64,000 bases of DNA. Source: Emticicia agri. Lineage in GTDB: Bacteria > Bacteroidota > Bacteroidia > Cytophagales > Spirosomataceae. The DNA is taken from the NCBI GenBank assembly GCA_945860265.1, contig CAMAQF010000003.1:28470-92469 (forward strand), written 5' to 3'. Shown here in pieces: positions 8,244-17,760 of this stretch (position 1 is the first letter of the stretch; each line of letters starts with the position of its first letter). The position numbers and the translations under genes were made by a program. Under the pieces are notes generated by a model. The model did no database searches, was not told the origin of the DNA, and saw only the letters and a program-made list of their open reading frames with translations.

Positions 8244-10688
8244 ATGAAAAACTTCGCCATTATTATGGTGGTTCTGAGCCTCATAATAGGTTGCAAGAAT
8301 CAAAAACCGAACGCCAATAATTCTTCTAACGTCGAAAAATTGGGTTTGAAAAGAGTAAAACTCTCTAACGGCTGGTCATTGACCCCGATTGGAAAAAACC
8401 TAAAATTGCAAGATTTGCCATTAAATTTAGTGGTTTCTCCCTCAAAAAAGTATTTGGCCGTTACAAACAACGGACAAAGTACACAAAGTATTACCCTCAT
8501 TGATGCTGCCACCGAGACTGTTTTAGACGATAAAATAATTGAAAAGTCGTGGTTAGGTTTAGCTTTTAGCCCTGATGAAAAATACCTTTACGCATCGGCA
8601 GGAAACGATAACAAAATCAATATTTATAAAATCGAAAACAATCAATTGCAAAAAGATGGCGAAATTGTTTTAGATAAACCTTGGCCTGTAAAAGTCTCAC
8701 CAGCAGGACTTTGTGCAACTGAAAATTATATCTTTGTAGTGGCGAAAGATAATAATACGCTTTATCAACTTGATGTAGCTTCAAAAAGTATCTTGAAAAA
8801 AATACCACTTACGGCCGAAGCATATACTTGTATTCTTTCACCCGATAAAAACCTTCTGTATATCTCGCTTTGGGGCGGTGCAAAAGTATTGATTTATGAT
8901 ATTGCAGCTTCAAAAGTAGTTGATGAAATTGCTGTTGATAAAAACCCAAACGACATGGTTTTGACCAAAGACGGTCAGTATTTATACGTTTCGCATGGAA
9001 ATGACAATACAGTTTCGGTGATTGATACAAAACTAAAACAACGCATCGAAACGCTTTCTTGCTCACTTTATCCCGACTCACCCGTTGGCTCGACTCCAAA
9101 TGGTGTTGCATTGAGCGAAGATGAAGAAAATCTATTCATTGCTAATGCTGATAACAATTGCTTGGCGGTTTTTGAGGTGGAAAATAAAGGAAAAAGTCGC
9201 TCATTGGGTTATATTCCAACGGGTTGGTATCCGACTTCTGTCAAAACAATTGGCAATAAAATTTATGTAACCAATGGTAAAGGACTTTCTTCTTCGGCTA
9301 ATCCAAATGGACCAAATCCAGTGAGCTCAAAGAGTGCACAGTTTAAAGGAGCAAACCCAGATGCAGTTCGAGGTACGCAGTATATTGGTGGTTTATTTAA
9401 AGGAACGCTTTCAATTTTTGATTTTCCTGATGAAAAAACTTTAGCCGATTATTCAAAAATAGTTTATGAAAATACTCCATACAGCAAGACCAAAGAAAAA
9501 GAAAGTGAAGGCGAAAAAGGCAATCCGATTCCAACAAAATTAGGACAAAAATCGCCCATCAAATATGTTTTTTATGTTATCAAAGAAAACCGTACTTATG
9601 ACCAAGTTTTGGGTGATGTAAAAGGTGGAAATGGCGATACCACGCTTTGTTTATTTCCTGAACGCATTACACCCAATCAACATGCAATAGTGAAAGATTT
9701 TGTTTTGCTTGATAATTTTTATGTCGATGCCGAAGTAAGTGCCGATGGACACAACTGGTCAATGGCTGCTTATGCCAACGACTTTATAGAAAAAACGTGG
9801 GTAACAAGCTACGGTGGTCGTGGTGGCACTTATGACTACGAGGGAAGCAGAAATATTGCTCACCCTAAAAATGGTTTTATTTGGGATTATGCTCAACGTG
9901 CAGGTGTAAGTTTTAGGTCTTATGGTGAATTTGCCGAACAGCGAATGAAACTACCAAATCTGAAAAATAATTGTAGTTTGAAATACCCAGGTTATAATCT
10001 TTCTATCAAAGATGTTACTCGTTTTGAAGCTTGGAAAACTGATTTTGATTCTTTATTGACAAAAAATAGCGTGCCAAATTTAAATATTATTCGCCTCGGA
10101 AACGACCACACAGCAGGAGCAAGAGTTGGAATGCCAACCACCGAAGCAATGGTTGCGGATAATGATTTAGCAGTCGGAAAATTGGTAGAACATCTTTCAA
10201 AATCAGGTATTTGGGAACAATCAGTCATATTTATTTTAGAAGATGACGCTCAAAACGGCTCTGACCATGTAGATGCTCATCGCTCTACGGCCTATGTTGC
10301 AGGTGGATTTGTAAAACGTGGCTACGTTGACCATACGATGTATTCAACATCGAGTATGCTACGTACGATGGAATTAATTTTAGGAATTCCACCGATGAGT
10401 CAATACGATGCCGCCGCTACTCCAATGTGGCGTTCTTTCAGCAAAACACCTAATAATCAACCTTTTATAGCTCGTAAAAACAATATTAATTTGGATGAGC
10501 GTAATGTGGCGGTAAATAGAAACTCTATCAAATCAGCTGAGTTTGATTTATCAAAACCCGATTTGATTAATGATTTAGAGTTTAGTCAAATCGTTTGGCA
10601 ATCTGTAAAAGGTTTAAAAAGCTCAATGCCTGCTCCAAAAAGAAGTGCTTTTTTAGTATTGAAGGAAGAAGATGGCGATAAAGATTAA
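8244..10688 (+). CDS. Lipoprotein YncE beta-propeller / phosphoesterase fusion (2 of 5)
   Basis: The 814-residue product starts at the ATG at 8244. That start gives a clean lipoprotein signal with the lipobox cysteine at residue 17 (LSLIIGC), whereas an upstream in-frame ATG at 8205 lies inside the preceding hairpin. The domain order matches the 2233-4656 protein, with obvious sequence similarity throughout: propeller, then a phosphoesterase domain with ENRTYD (about 448), SADGHNW, NDHTAG and EDDAQNGSDHVDAHRS. It is predicted to be membrane-anchored outside the cytoplasm and to hydrolyse phosphate esters. It follows its cognate receptor by 88 bp. The substrate is not known. Confidence 0.85.
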   Translation: MKNFAIIMVVLSLIIGCKNQKPNANNSSNVEKLGLKRVKLSNGWSLTPIGKNLKLQDLPLNLVVSPSKKYLAVTNNGQSTQSITLIDAATETVLDDKIIEKSWLGLAFSPDEKYLYASAGNDNKINIYKIENNQLQKDGEIVLDKPWPVKVSPAGLCATENYIFVVAKDNNTLYQLDVASKSILKKIPLTAEAYTCILSPDKNLLYISLWGGAKVLIYDIAASKVVDEIAVDKNPNDMVLTKDGQYLYVSHGNDNTVSVIDTKLKQRIETLSCSLYPDSPVGSTPNGVALSEDEENLFIANADNNCLAVFEVENKGKSRSLGYIPTGWYPTSVKTIGNKIYVTNGKGLSSSANPNGPNPVSSKSAQFKGANPDAVRGTQYIGGLFKGTLSIFDFPDEKTLADYSKIVYENTPYSKTKEKESEGEKGNPIPTKLGQKSPIKYVFYVIKENRTYDQVLGDVKGGNGDTTLCLFPERITPNQHAIVKDFVLLDNFYVDAEVSADGHNWSMAAYANDFIEKTWVTSYGGRGGTYDYEGSRNIAHPKNGFIWDYAQRAGVSFRSYGEFAEQRMKLPNLKNNCSLKYPGYNLSIKDVTRFEAWKTDFDSLLTKNSVPNLNIIRLGNDHTAGARVGMPTTEAMVADNDLAVGKLVEHLSKSGIWEQSVIFILEDDAQNGSDHVDAHRSTAYVAGGFVKRGYVDHTMYSTSSMLRTMELILGIPPMSQYDAAATPMWRSFSKTPNNQPFIARKNNINLDERNVAVNRNSIKSAEFDLSKPDLINDLEFSQIVWQSVKGLKSSMPAPKRSAFLVLKEEDGDKD

Positions 10689-10703
10689 GAATAACTCCAT
10701 CAC

Positions 10704-10816
10704 AAATAAGTACTGAGACACAAGAAACGAGATGATTCGCAGAAGCGTTAAAATATTGATTATCAATATTTTAACAACTATATTTTGTTCACTTATTATC
10801 GTCTCAGTACTTATTT
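10704..10816. repeat. 113-bp nested long inverted repeat
   Basis: The outer arms are a perfect 16-bp inverted repeat (10704-10719 and 10801-10816; AAATAAGTACTGAGAC). An independent perfect 13-bp hairpin lies inside (10747-10759 with 10763-10775; GTTAAAATATTGA) around a 3-nt loop. No coding sense is visible. It may be a small non-autonomous palindromic element or a large transcript-ending structure. No target-site duplication was recognised. Confidence 0.7.
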
Positions 10817-10830
10817 AGAATTATAAAACA

Positions 10831-12831
10831 ATGAAACTACTCTTTTTATACAGTTTTTTATTAAACCCATCAACTGATTCGAGTAAAGTAGAACTATTGA
10901 ATGAGGTCGTAATTACGGCAAATCGCTCGGCTAACCAAGAGTTTCAGACAACGAATAGTATTAAGGTTTTGAATAAAAAATACCTTAGCACCTATGCTCC
11001 ACGCACAACTCCAGAGGCCTTGATGGGCTTAAATGGCGTATTTGTGCAGAAAACCAATCATGGTGGTGGCTCACCTTTCGTGCGTGGACTTACCGGTAAT
11101 CAAACTTTACTTTTGGTGGATGGTATTCGCCTAAGTAACAGTACTTTCCGTTATGGCCCCAATCAATATTTTAATACAATCGACCCATTTTCGATTGAAA
11201 AAATTGAAGTACTTAAAGGTGGTGGCTCAGTGCAATACGGCTCAGATGCTCTGGGCGGAACGATTCAAGTTTTCACGGCTGAACCCGAATTTGCTAGTAA
11301 ATTAAAAGTCAATCTTTTAGGTCGAATCGCTACGCAAGGAATGGAACAAACTACTCGTTGCGAAATGAATTATGGTGGCGAAAAACTGGCAATTTCCGGG
11401 AGTTTTGGCTACCGAAATTTTGGTGATTTGATTGGTGGAAAAATTACTATCCGTCAATCTCCCTCGGGATATGATGAGCAAATGGGAAATCTAAAAGCCA
11501 AGCTAAAACTCGGAAAAGGTATATTGACAATGGCTCACCAATATTTTGAAGCCAAAAATGTACCTATTTATCATAAAGTTGTGTTGGAAAATTTCGTAAT
11601 GAATGAATTTCAGCCTCAAAGACGGAATCTTTCTTATGTAAAATTTAACCAAAAAAATGCGTCGAAAATATTTAGTGACGTTTCGGTCATTGGTTCATTA
11701 CAAATGACTTATGAAGGCAGAAAAAGCCAAAAGAAAGGTTCAACAAGATTGATTCAAGAAACAGATAAAGTTTATACAAAAGGATTGACAACTAATATTT
11801 CTTCTGAGTTTTCAGAAAAATGGACCGCTAATTCGGGTATTGAAATTTATCATGATTTGGTGCTTAGTTCAAAAATTGATGCCCCAGCCTCTCCTACTTC
11901 ATCGGAAGCTCCGAAAATTTTGCGTGGCCTTTACCCAAATAATTCAACTTTTTTAAATTATTCGCTTTATTCGTTGCATCAATTTACCCAAAATCATTGG
12001 CAGTTTTCGGCAGGGCTTCGTTATAACGGCTTTTCGATTATTGTTCCTGACGAAACCATCGGCAAAACAAATCTAAGGCCGCAAGCACTCGTGCCAAATG
12101 TTTCGGTTGCCTATCTGATTGGTTCAAAATCAAATATTTATACTTCTTATAATGCAGGTTTTCGCACGCCAAATGTGGATGATTTAGGCACACTTGGCAT
12201 CGTAGATTTTAGATACGAATTACCAACCAATAATCTAAAACCTGAAAAATCGAATAATTATGAGTTGGGTTATAAATTCCGAACCAACCGTTTTTCGGCA
12301 GCAACAGCCCTTTATTACAGTGATTTAAGAGATTTGATTGCTCGTGTAAAAGTGCCAAATCAAGTCATTAATGGTTATAATGTTTATCAAAAAGAAAATA
12401 TAGAAAAAGCCAACATTAAAGGTATCGAAGTCGAGTTTGAGGGGCTAATTAACAAAGAATTAAAAACTTACGGTGGCGTTTCATACACTTATGGACAAAA
12501 CATTACTAAAAATGAGCCAATGCGACGAATCCCGCCACTAAACGGTCGTTTTGGTTTAGAATACCGAAAGAGCAATTTCTTTGTTCGCTCTGAATTGATT
12601 TTTGCCTCAAAACAAGACCGCCTCGCACAAGGTGATAAAGACGATAACCGCATCGGCAAAAATGGAACTGCAGCTTGGCAGATTATTAATATTTATAGCG
12701 GATACAAGTATAAATGGCTGAATATCAATCTTTCTGCCCAAAACCTTACTAATAAAGATTACCGTACTCACGGCTCTGGAATTAATGGCGTAGGAAGAAG
12801 TTTATGGTTGACTTTGAATGTTGAAATTTAA
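10831..12831 (+). CDS. TonB-dependent receptor (siderophore/cobalamin-like size)
   Basis: This 666-residue receptor lacks the N-terminal carboxypeptidase-like domain of its neighbour. After a short signal comes a TonB-box-like segment (LNEVVITANRSA, about 25-36). The plug has TPEALMGLNGVFVQ, SPFVRGLTGNQTLLLVDGIR and IEKIEVLKGGGSVQYGSDALGG. The barrel ends in an aliphatic EI rather than F, which is less usual. The FRTPNVDDLG segment in the barrel is a common feature of haem/siderophore-class receptors. It is followed 81 bp later by a YncE-phosphoesterase, repeating the receptor-enzyme arrangement. The ligand cannot be named. Confidence 0.86.
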   Translation: MKLLFLYSFLLNPSTDSSKVELLNEVVITANRSANQEFQTTNSIKVLNKKYLSTYAPRTTPEALMGLNGVFVQKTNHGGGSPFVRGLTGNQTLLLVDGIRLSNSTFRYGPNQYFNTIDPFSIEKIEVLKGGGSVQYGSDALGGTIQVFTAEPEFASKLKVNLLGRIATQGMEQTTRCEMNYGGEKLAISGSFGYRNFGDLIGGKITIRQSPSGYDEQMGNLKAKLKLGKGILTMAHQYFEAKNVPIYHKVVLENFVMNEFQPQRRNLSYVKFNQKNASKIFSDVSVIGSLQMTYEGRKSQKKGSTRLIQETDKVYTKGLTTNISSEFSEKWTANSGIEIYHDLVLSSKIDAPASPTSSEAPKILRGLYPNNSTFLNYSLYSLHQFTQNHWQFSAGLRYNGFSIIVPDETIGKTNLRPQALVPNVSVAYLIGSKSNIYTSYNAGFRTPNVDDLGTLGIVDFRYELPTNNLKPEKSNNYELGYKFRTNRFSAATALYYSDLRDLIARVKVPNQVINGYNVYQKENIEKANIKGIEVEFEGLINKELKTYGGVSYTYGQNITKNEPMRRIPPLNGRFGLEYRKSNFFVRSELIFASKQDRLAQGDKDDNRIGKNGTAAWQIINIYSGYKYKWLNINLSAQNLTNKDYRTHGSGINGVGRSLWLTLNVEI

Positions 12832-12851
12832 TTATTCCATATTAGTTTTTT

Positions 12852-12889
12852 ATTCATGGCGTCAGGTTTGCAATCCCGACGCTATGAAT
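12852..12889 (+). terminator. Stem-loop after TonB receptor
   Basis: A 15-bp stem with G-U wobbles (ATTCATGGCGTCAGG with CCCGACGCTATGAAT) encloses an 8-nt loop. There is no T-tract, so an intercistronic hairpin is as likely as a terminator. It precedes the start of the next gene by 23 bp. Confidence 0.5.
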
Positions 12890-12912
12890 AAGAAATTTAT
12901 TATTTACAAATA

Positions 12913-15663
12913 ATGAAAAAACTCATCTTATTATTAGCAATTCCGTTTGCTATTCAAGCCCAAGTTGTCATTGAAGCTCCCGCGGGAAATACCCCAGCCA
13001 AAATAGATAAAACAGGCCAAACTATCATTCCTAACGGGCGTATTATTACACCAAGGGGTGTGCAAATTTCAACTGCTCCGCACCCTTATGGTTTGGTTTT
13101 AAGTCCTGATGGAAACACGGCAATTACAGCAAATTCGGGTATTCGTCCGTTTTCGATTTCTATCATCAAAAATATACTTTCGGCTAATCCTGAAACCATT
13201 CAAGTTCCTGAAGGAGCAAAAAATAATGAAGGAATTTTAGAAGCTTGTTTCATGGGTTTGGCAATTAGTCCAGATAATCAAACGGTTTACGTTTCGGGTG
13301 GACAGTCAAACAAAATTTTTAAATATGATGTCAGCACTGGCAAGGCAAAAGGCAATATTAATTGTGCAATAAAAACTAGTGAGGCTGATTATCGACATGG
13401 GTATTTGGGCGATATGGTTATGACCAAAGATGGCAAAACGATTTATGTTGTTGACCAAATTGGCTTCCGAATTGCAGTAATTGATGTAGCCACGGAAAAA
13501 ATCATTCAGAATATCCCAACGGGTCGTTATCCTTTCGGAATTACACTTACACCCGACGAAAAAAACATTGTAGTGGCGAATGTTGGCGTTTTTGAATACA
13601 AAAGATTTACTGATTTAGACCCAAAAAATATTAAAGGAACAGCTCACAAATTTCCTTCAACAAAATATGGTTCGAAAGAAATGCTCGAAGGTGATGCCGC
13701 TAATGGCATTCCAGCTCTTGGCGACCCAAACGCTCCTGAATCTTTTTCGGTTTGGATTTATCCGACTCAATCATCTCAACCAACCGCAAAGATAAAAACT
13801 GGTTTCTTGGTTGGACAAATGATTGAAGATTTTCCTGCAGTTGGTGGCAGTAGTCCAAACTCGGTTGTGGCTACCAACGACTATGTTTTTGTAAGTAATG
13901 GAAATAATGATTGTATTTCGGTGATTGATATAAAAGGTGGAAAAGTTTTGAAAAACATTCCACTTTCGATTGATAAACGCATCGGCAATTTGCGTGGAAT
14001 TATTCCTTTTGGCATCACGCTTTCGCCTGACCAAAAACGCCTTTTTGTAGCCGAATCAGGCATAAATGCGGTCGCTGTAATTGATATTGCAAGCCTTGAA
14101 GTAGTCGGACATATTCCAACGGGTTGGTTTCCTTCAAAACTAAAGGTGAGTAATGATGGCAAAAAACTTATTGTTGCGAATGCAAAAGGCTTTGGAAGTG
14201 GCCCAAATGGTGGGAAAAACTTCAAAATGGGGGCTGAAGGTAGTTATATTGGCGGTCTGATGAAAGGTCTGGTTTCGGTGATTGATATTCCTACCGATGA
14301 ACAGGTCAAATCTGAAACTAAGGTAGTTATAGAAAACAATTTCAAGTTTATTGACCCACGAAAAGGCAAAAATCCGATTCCTGCAACCAATAAAAAACCT
14401 TCGAATGAAATTAAATATATCGTATTTATTGCCAAAGAAAACCGTACTTACGATGAAGTTTTCGGACAAAACAAAAAAGGTGATGGCGATTCGACTTTGG
14501 CACGTTTTGGTAATGGTGTAAAAGTTATTAATCGCAAAGGTACCAAAACGATTGCTGATGCAAGAGTAATGCCCAATCATTTATCCCTAGCGAAACGTTT
14601 TGCAATAAGTGATAATTTCTTCTGTGATTCTGACGTTTCGGCTGACGGGCATCGTTGGCTCGTAAATACGTACCCAAATGAATGGGTCGAAACCGAAACT
14701 GCTGCTTCGTATGGCGGTAAGCTTTCGCAGCGAGATTCGTCCAATGCTCCCGGAAATTTGGCAATTTATGGCTCGGCTGGCTCCATTTATCCTGAAGATT
14801 ATAATGAAGGCGGCAGCATGTGGGAGCATCTTGAACGCAATAAAATCGACTTTTATAACTTTGGTTTTGGTGTAGAAATGGCAGGAGCTTTCAGCGATAG
14901 TACCATGAAATATAATGGAGAGCTTTATACTATAAACTACCCATTACCAGCACCATTGATTGATAAAACTTCAAGGACTTTTCCGACTTATAACATGGCG
15001 ATTCCTGACCAGTTTAGAGCCGATTTGTTTATGAAAGAATTTAATGAACGTTGGTCAAAAGGCAATTTGCCATCAGTAATTACACTAATGATACCCAACG
15101 ATCACGGCACGGGCGAACGTCCGCACGCTGGCTTTCCATTTCAAGCTAGTTATATGGCAGATAATGATTTGGCTGTTGGTCGCACAATTGAATTTTTATC
15201 GAAAACCCCTTACTGGAAAAACATGGCGATTTTCGTAACCGAAGACGACCCACAAGGAGGAGTTGACCACGTGGATGCTCACCGAAGCTTAATGATGGTA
15301 GCTTCGCCTTATACAAAAAAGGATTATATAAGTAAAGTTCATTATAGTTTTGGCAGTATTTTCAAAACTTTTTGGAATATTTTGGGCATTCCTTACCTAA
15401 ACCAATATGATGCTGGAGCCACTGATATGTCGGATATTTTTACTGACAAACCAGATTTTTCTCCATACAATGCCATCCAATCTGACCTCCGAATTTTCGA
15501 CCCGGAAAAAGCTTTAACGCCTTTTGATGAAAAATTTGACTGGAAATTCTTTGTGAGTTCAGAAGAGCTAGACCGTACCGAAACCATGCAAAAACGTCGC
15601 GATGATGATGATAAAGTAGAAAAATTAAAGAACAAATCGAAGAAAAAGGATAAGAAAAAATAA
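12913..15663 (+). CDS. Secreted YncE beta-propeller / phosphoesterase fusion (3 of 5, long form)
   Basis: This 916-residue protein has a cleavable signal (MKKLILLLAIPFAIQAQ). The beta-propeller is longer than in the two earlier copies. The phosphoesterase domain has ENRTYD (about 509), SDVSADGHRW, NDHGTG and EDDPQGGVDHVDAHRS (about 776). It ends in a lysine-rich tail (KSKKKDKKK). With the protein at 34876-37566 it forms a second subfamily recognisable by the GRIITPRG/GRWVRPAG N-terminal motif and the GGSMWEHLE/GGIWEAME segment. It is predicted to be an extracytoplasmic phosphoesterase linked to the receptor encoded just upstream. Confidence 0.85.
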   Translation: MKKLILLLAIPFAIQAQVVIEAPAGNTPAKIDKTGQTIIPNGRIITPRGVQISTAPHPYGLVLSPDGNTAITANSGIRPFSISIIKNILSANPETIQVPEGAKNNEGILEACFMGLAISPDNQTVYVSGGQSNKIFKYDVSTGKAKGNINCAIKTSEADYRHGYLGDMVMTKDGKTIYVVDQIGFRIAVIDVATEKIIQNIPTGRYPFGITLTPDEKNIVVANVGVFEYKRFTDLDPKNIKGTAHKFPSTKYGSKEMLEGDAANGIPALGDPNAPESFSVWIYPTQSSQPTAKIKTGFLVGQMIEDFPAVGGSSPNSVVATNDYVFVSNGNNDCISVIDIKGGKVLKNIPLSIDKRIGNLRGIIPFGITLSPDQKRLFVAESGINAVAVIDIASLEVVGHIPTGWFPSKLKVSNDGKKLIVANAKGFGSGPNGGKNFKMGAEGSYIGGLMKGLVSVIDIPTDEQVKSETKVVIENNFKFIDPRKGKNPIPATNKKPSNEIKYIVFIAKENRTYDEVFGQNKKGDGDSTLARFGNGVKVINRKGTKTIADARVMPNHLSLAKRFAISDNFFCDSDVSADGHRWLVNTYPNEWVETETAASYGGKLSQRDSSNAPGNLAIYGSAGSIYPEDYNEGGSMWEHLERNKIDFYNFGFGVEMAGAFSDSTMKYNGELYTINYPLPAPLIDKTSRTFPTYNMAIPDQFRADLFMKEFNERWSKGNLPSVITLMIPNDHGTGERPHAGFPFQASYMADNDLAVGRTIEFLSKTPYWKNMAIFVTEDDPQGGVDHVDAHRSLMMVASPYTKKDYISKVHYSFGSIFKTFWNILGIPYLNQYDAGATDMSDIFTDKPDFSPYNAIQSDLRIFDPEKALTPFDEKFDWKFFVSSEELDRTETMQKRRDDDDKVEKLKNKSKKKDKKK

Positions 15664-15684
15664 TAGATTTAAATCAAAATTAGT

Positions 15685-15714
15685 AAAACGGCTTCCCGAA
15701 AGAGAAGCCGTTTT
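15685..15714 (+). terminator. Rho-independent terminator
   Basis: Arms AAAACGGCTTC and GAAGCCGTTTT form a perfect 11-bp stem with an 8-nt loop, ending in TTTT. It closes the unit starting at 12913. Confidence 0.85.
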
Positions 15715-15814
15715 GTATTTATAAAACTTCGCTTACAGATTTACAATATAATAATAGTAAATTAATATTACGATAACACTCAAACACTATTTTTACGGTT
15801 TAAATAAAATAATA

Positions 15815-17329
15815 ATGAAGAAAATAATACTTTTAGCGTCTGTAATTACCGCTACCTTATTGAGTTGTAATAAAGAGGAACTTCCTGCTTTGGAATTTTC
15901 AGTAAACGAAGACATCAGTTCTTATACCGAAATTGCGTCTATCAATTTAGGAGGTGCTGGTGCAGCCGAAATCAGCACTTATGATGCTACAACCAAGCGT
16001 TTGTTTGCCGTAAATAATGGCACAGCCAACAAGATTGATGTAATTGATTTCGCCGATCCAGCCAAAATTTCTGTTATTCACTCAATCAGCATGACTCCTT
16101 ATGGAGGTTATGTAAATAGTGTTGCAGCATATAATGGAAAAGTTGCAGCAGCTATCGAATCGCTAGATAAGCAAGCAATTGGTAAAATTGTGGTATTCAA
16201 TGCCGCTACTTACGCCGAAGAAAAAGTAATTAATGTTGGTGCTTTACCTGACATGGTTACTTTTAGTCCAGATGGCAAATATATACTTTCGGCCAACGAA
16301 GGTGAGCCCAATGCAACCTATACAAACGACCCTGAAGGCTCGGTTTCTATTATTGATGTAACAAATAATTATGCAGTAAAAACCGTAAATTTCTCAGCTT
16401 TTTCAGGCCAATTAGCCGATTTAACGAGTAAAGGTTTCAGAGTTTTTGGTCCAAACAAAGATTTTCTAAAAGATATTGAGCCAGAATATATAACTGTTTC
16501 AGATGACTCTAAAACTGCTTGGGTGACGCTTCAAGAAAATAATGCCATTGCCGAAATCAATATTTTGACTGGAACAATTACAAAAATTTCTCCACTCGGT
16601 TTCAAAGATTATTCGGTAGCAGGAAATGCAATCGACATCAGCGATAGAGATAATGCCGTTGGAACTTTCAATTCATGGAAAGCTTTTGGTGTTTACATGC
16701 CGGATGCTATTGCTTACACAAATTATAATGGTACGCCGTATTTATTCACAGCCAATGAAGGCGATGCTCGTGAATATACGGCATTTGCTGAAGTGAAACG
16801 TGTAGGAACTTTAAATTTAGACCCAACTGCTTTTCCAACTGCAACAGCATTGAAAGGTGATACACAAATGGGGCGATTGAACGTAACAAACACACTCGGA
16901 GATAAAGATGGTGATGGTGATTATGATGCACTCTACAGTTTTGGTGCAAGGTCATTTTCGGTGTGGAATGCAACTTCTGGACAGCTTGTTTTTGATAGCA
17001 AAAATGAATTGGATATCAAAGCCAAAGAGCTTGGAGTTTATGACGATACACGTAGCGATGATAAATCGATAGAGCCTGAGTCAATTACTATTGGCCAAGT
17101 TGGTTCAAAACTCGTAGCTTATGTTGGTCTTGAAAGGGTAGATGCAGTTGCTATTTACGATATTACCAATCCAACTGCACCAGTTTTCGTAAAAATGATT
17201 AAAACTGGCGATGCTCCAGAAGGATTATTGTTTATCTCGGCATCAAAAAGCCCAATTCAGCAAAGTTTGATAGTTGTTAGCAGCGAAGGCGATGGCTTAA
17301 TAAAAGTTTATAAAGCAACAAAATTGTAA
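15815..17329 (+). CDS. Choice-of-anchor I domain lipoprotein
   Basis: This 504-residue protein has a lipoprotein signal with cysteine at residue 18 (ATLLSC). The body matches choice-of-anchor-I proteins, a beta-propeller-like family often found with alkaline phosphatases. Visible features are GALPDMVTFSPDGKYILSANEGEPN, the DPEGSVSIIDV segment, LFTANEGDAREY, and the ending DAPEGLLFISASKSPIQQSLIVVSSEGDG. No catalytic motif could be assigned. It sits at the end of the phosphoesterase run between two terminators, so it is probably its own transcription unit. A role in binding phosphorus compounds or calcium is only inferred. Confidence 0.78.
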   Translation: MKKIILLASVITATLLSCNKEELPALEFSVNEDISSYTEIASINLGGAGAAEISTYDATTKRLFAVNNGTANKIDVIDFADPAKISVIHSISMTPYGGYVNSVAAYNGKVAAAIESLDKQAIGKIVVFNAATYAEEKVINVGALPDMVTFSPDGKYILSANEGEPNATYTNDPEGSVSIIDVTNNYAVKTVNFSAFSGQLADLTSKGFRVFGPNKDFLKDIEPEYITVSDDSKTAWVTLQENNAIAEINILTGTITKISPLGFKDYSVAGNAIDISDRDNAVGTFNSWKAFGVYMPDAIAYTNYNGTPYLFTANEGDAREYTAFAEVKRVGTLNLDPTAFPTATALKGDTQMGRLNVTNTLGDKDGDGDYDALYSFGARSFSVWNATSGQLVFDSKNELDIKAKELGVYDDTRSDDKSIEPESITIGQVGSKLVAYVGLERVDAVAIYDITNPTAPVFVKMIKTGDAPEGLLFISASKSPIQQSLIVVSSEGDGLIKVYKATKL

Positions 17330-17380
17330 AATAATATAGATTTCAAATCTACTGATTGCTTTATAATATTGTGAAAATCA

Positions 17381-17419
17381 AAAAAACATCCCTTTTAATT
17401 TAGAAGGGATGTTTTTTTT
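17381..17419 (+). terminator. Rho-independent terminator
   Basis: A 14-bp stem (AAAAAACATCCCTT with AAGGGATGTTTTTT) has a 9-nt loop and a run of eight T. It ends the choice-of-anchor I gene. Confidence 0.88.
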
Positions 17420-17526
17420 GTTAAAGTTAGGGTTAATGGACAATTATGGTGCTAAAACCATTGTAACGCATTGATTAAGATTGTTTAATTTTATCGCACA
17501 CAAAACTCTCTAAATTTTGTTTTCAA

Positions 17527-17679
17527 ATGGAAAAGAAAGGTATCAACAAAATGCATCGTAAATACGATGAAAGTCTCAATGCGGAATTTTTAAAAATGGT
17601 TAATACATTTCGAAGTGTTGCTGAAGTTTCTCGATCTATGTGTGTAGGCGATATGAAATTCTGTAGAAAAAAGTCATAG
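17527..17679 (+). pseudogene. Transposase OrfA remnant (IS3-like N-terminal HTH)
   Basis: A 50-codon reading frame encodes RKYDESLNAEFLKMVN followed by RSVAEVSRSMCVGDMKFCRKKS. This resembles the N-terminal helix-turn-helix of IS3/IS2-type OrfA proteins (pattern RKYDESFKxEAVKMV...SVAEVARxLGV...LYRWKK). The tryptophan usually found before KK is lost and the frame ends at once. No OrfB part or terminal inverted repeats were seen nearby. It is probably the scar of an old insertion at the boundary between the phosphoesterase and phosphonate regions. The remainder of 17680-17760 shows nothing. Confidence 0.5.
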
Positions 17680-17760
17680 CAATAAAGGAAAACAAGGAAA
17701 TATACTTGCTCGCCACCAAAGTGCCTTGGTGAAAATTTAATAGGTTTGGGAGTAAATGGA

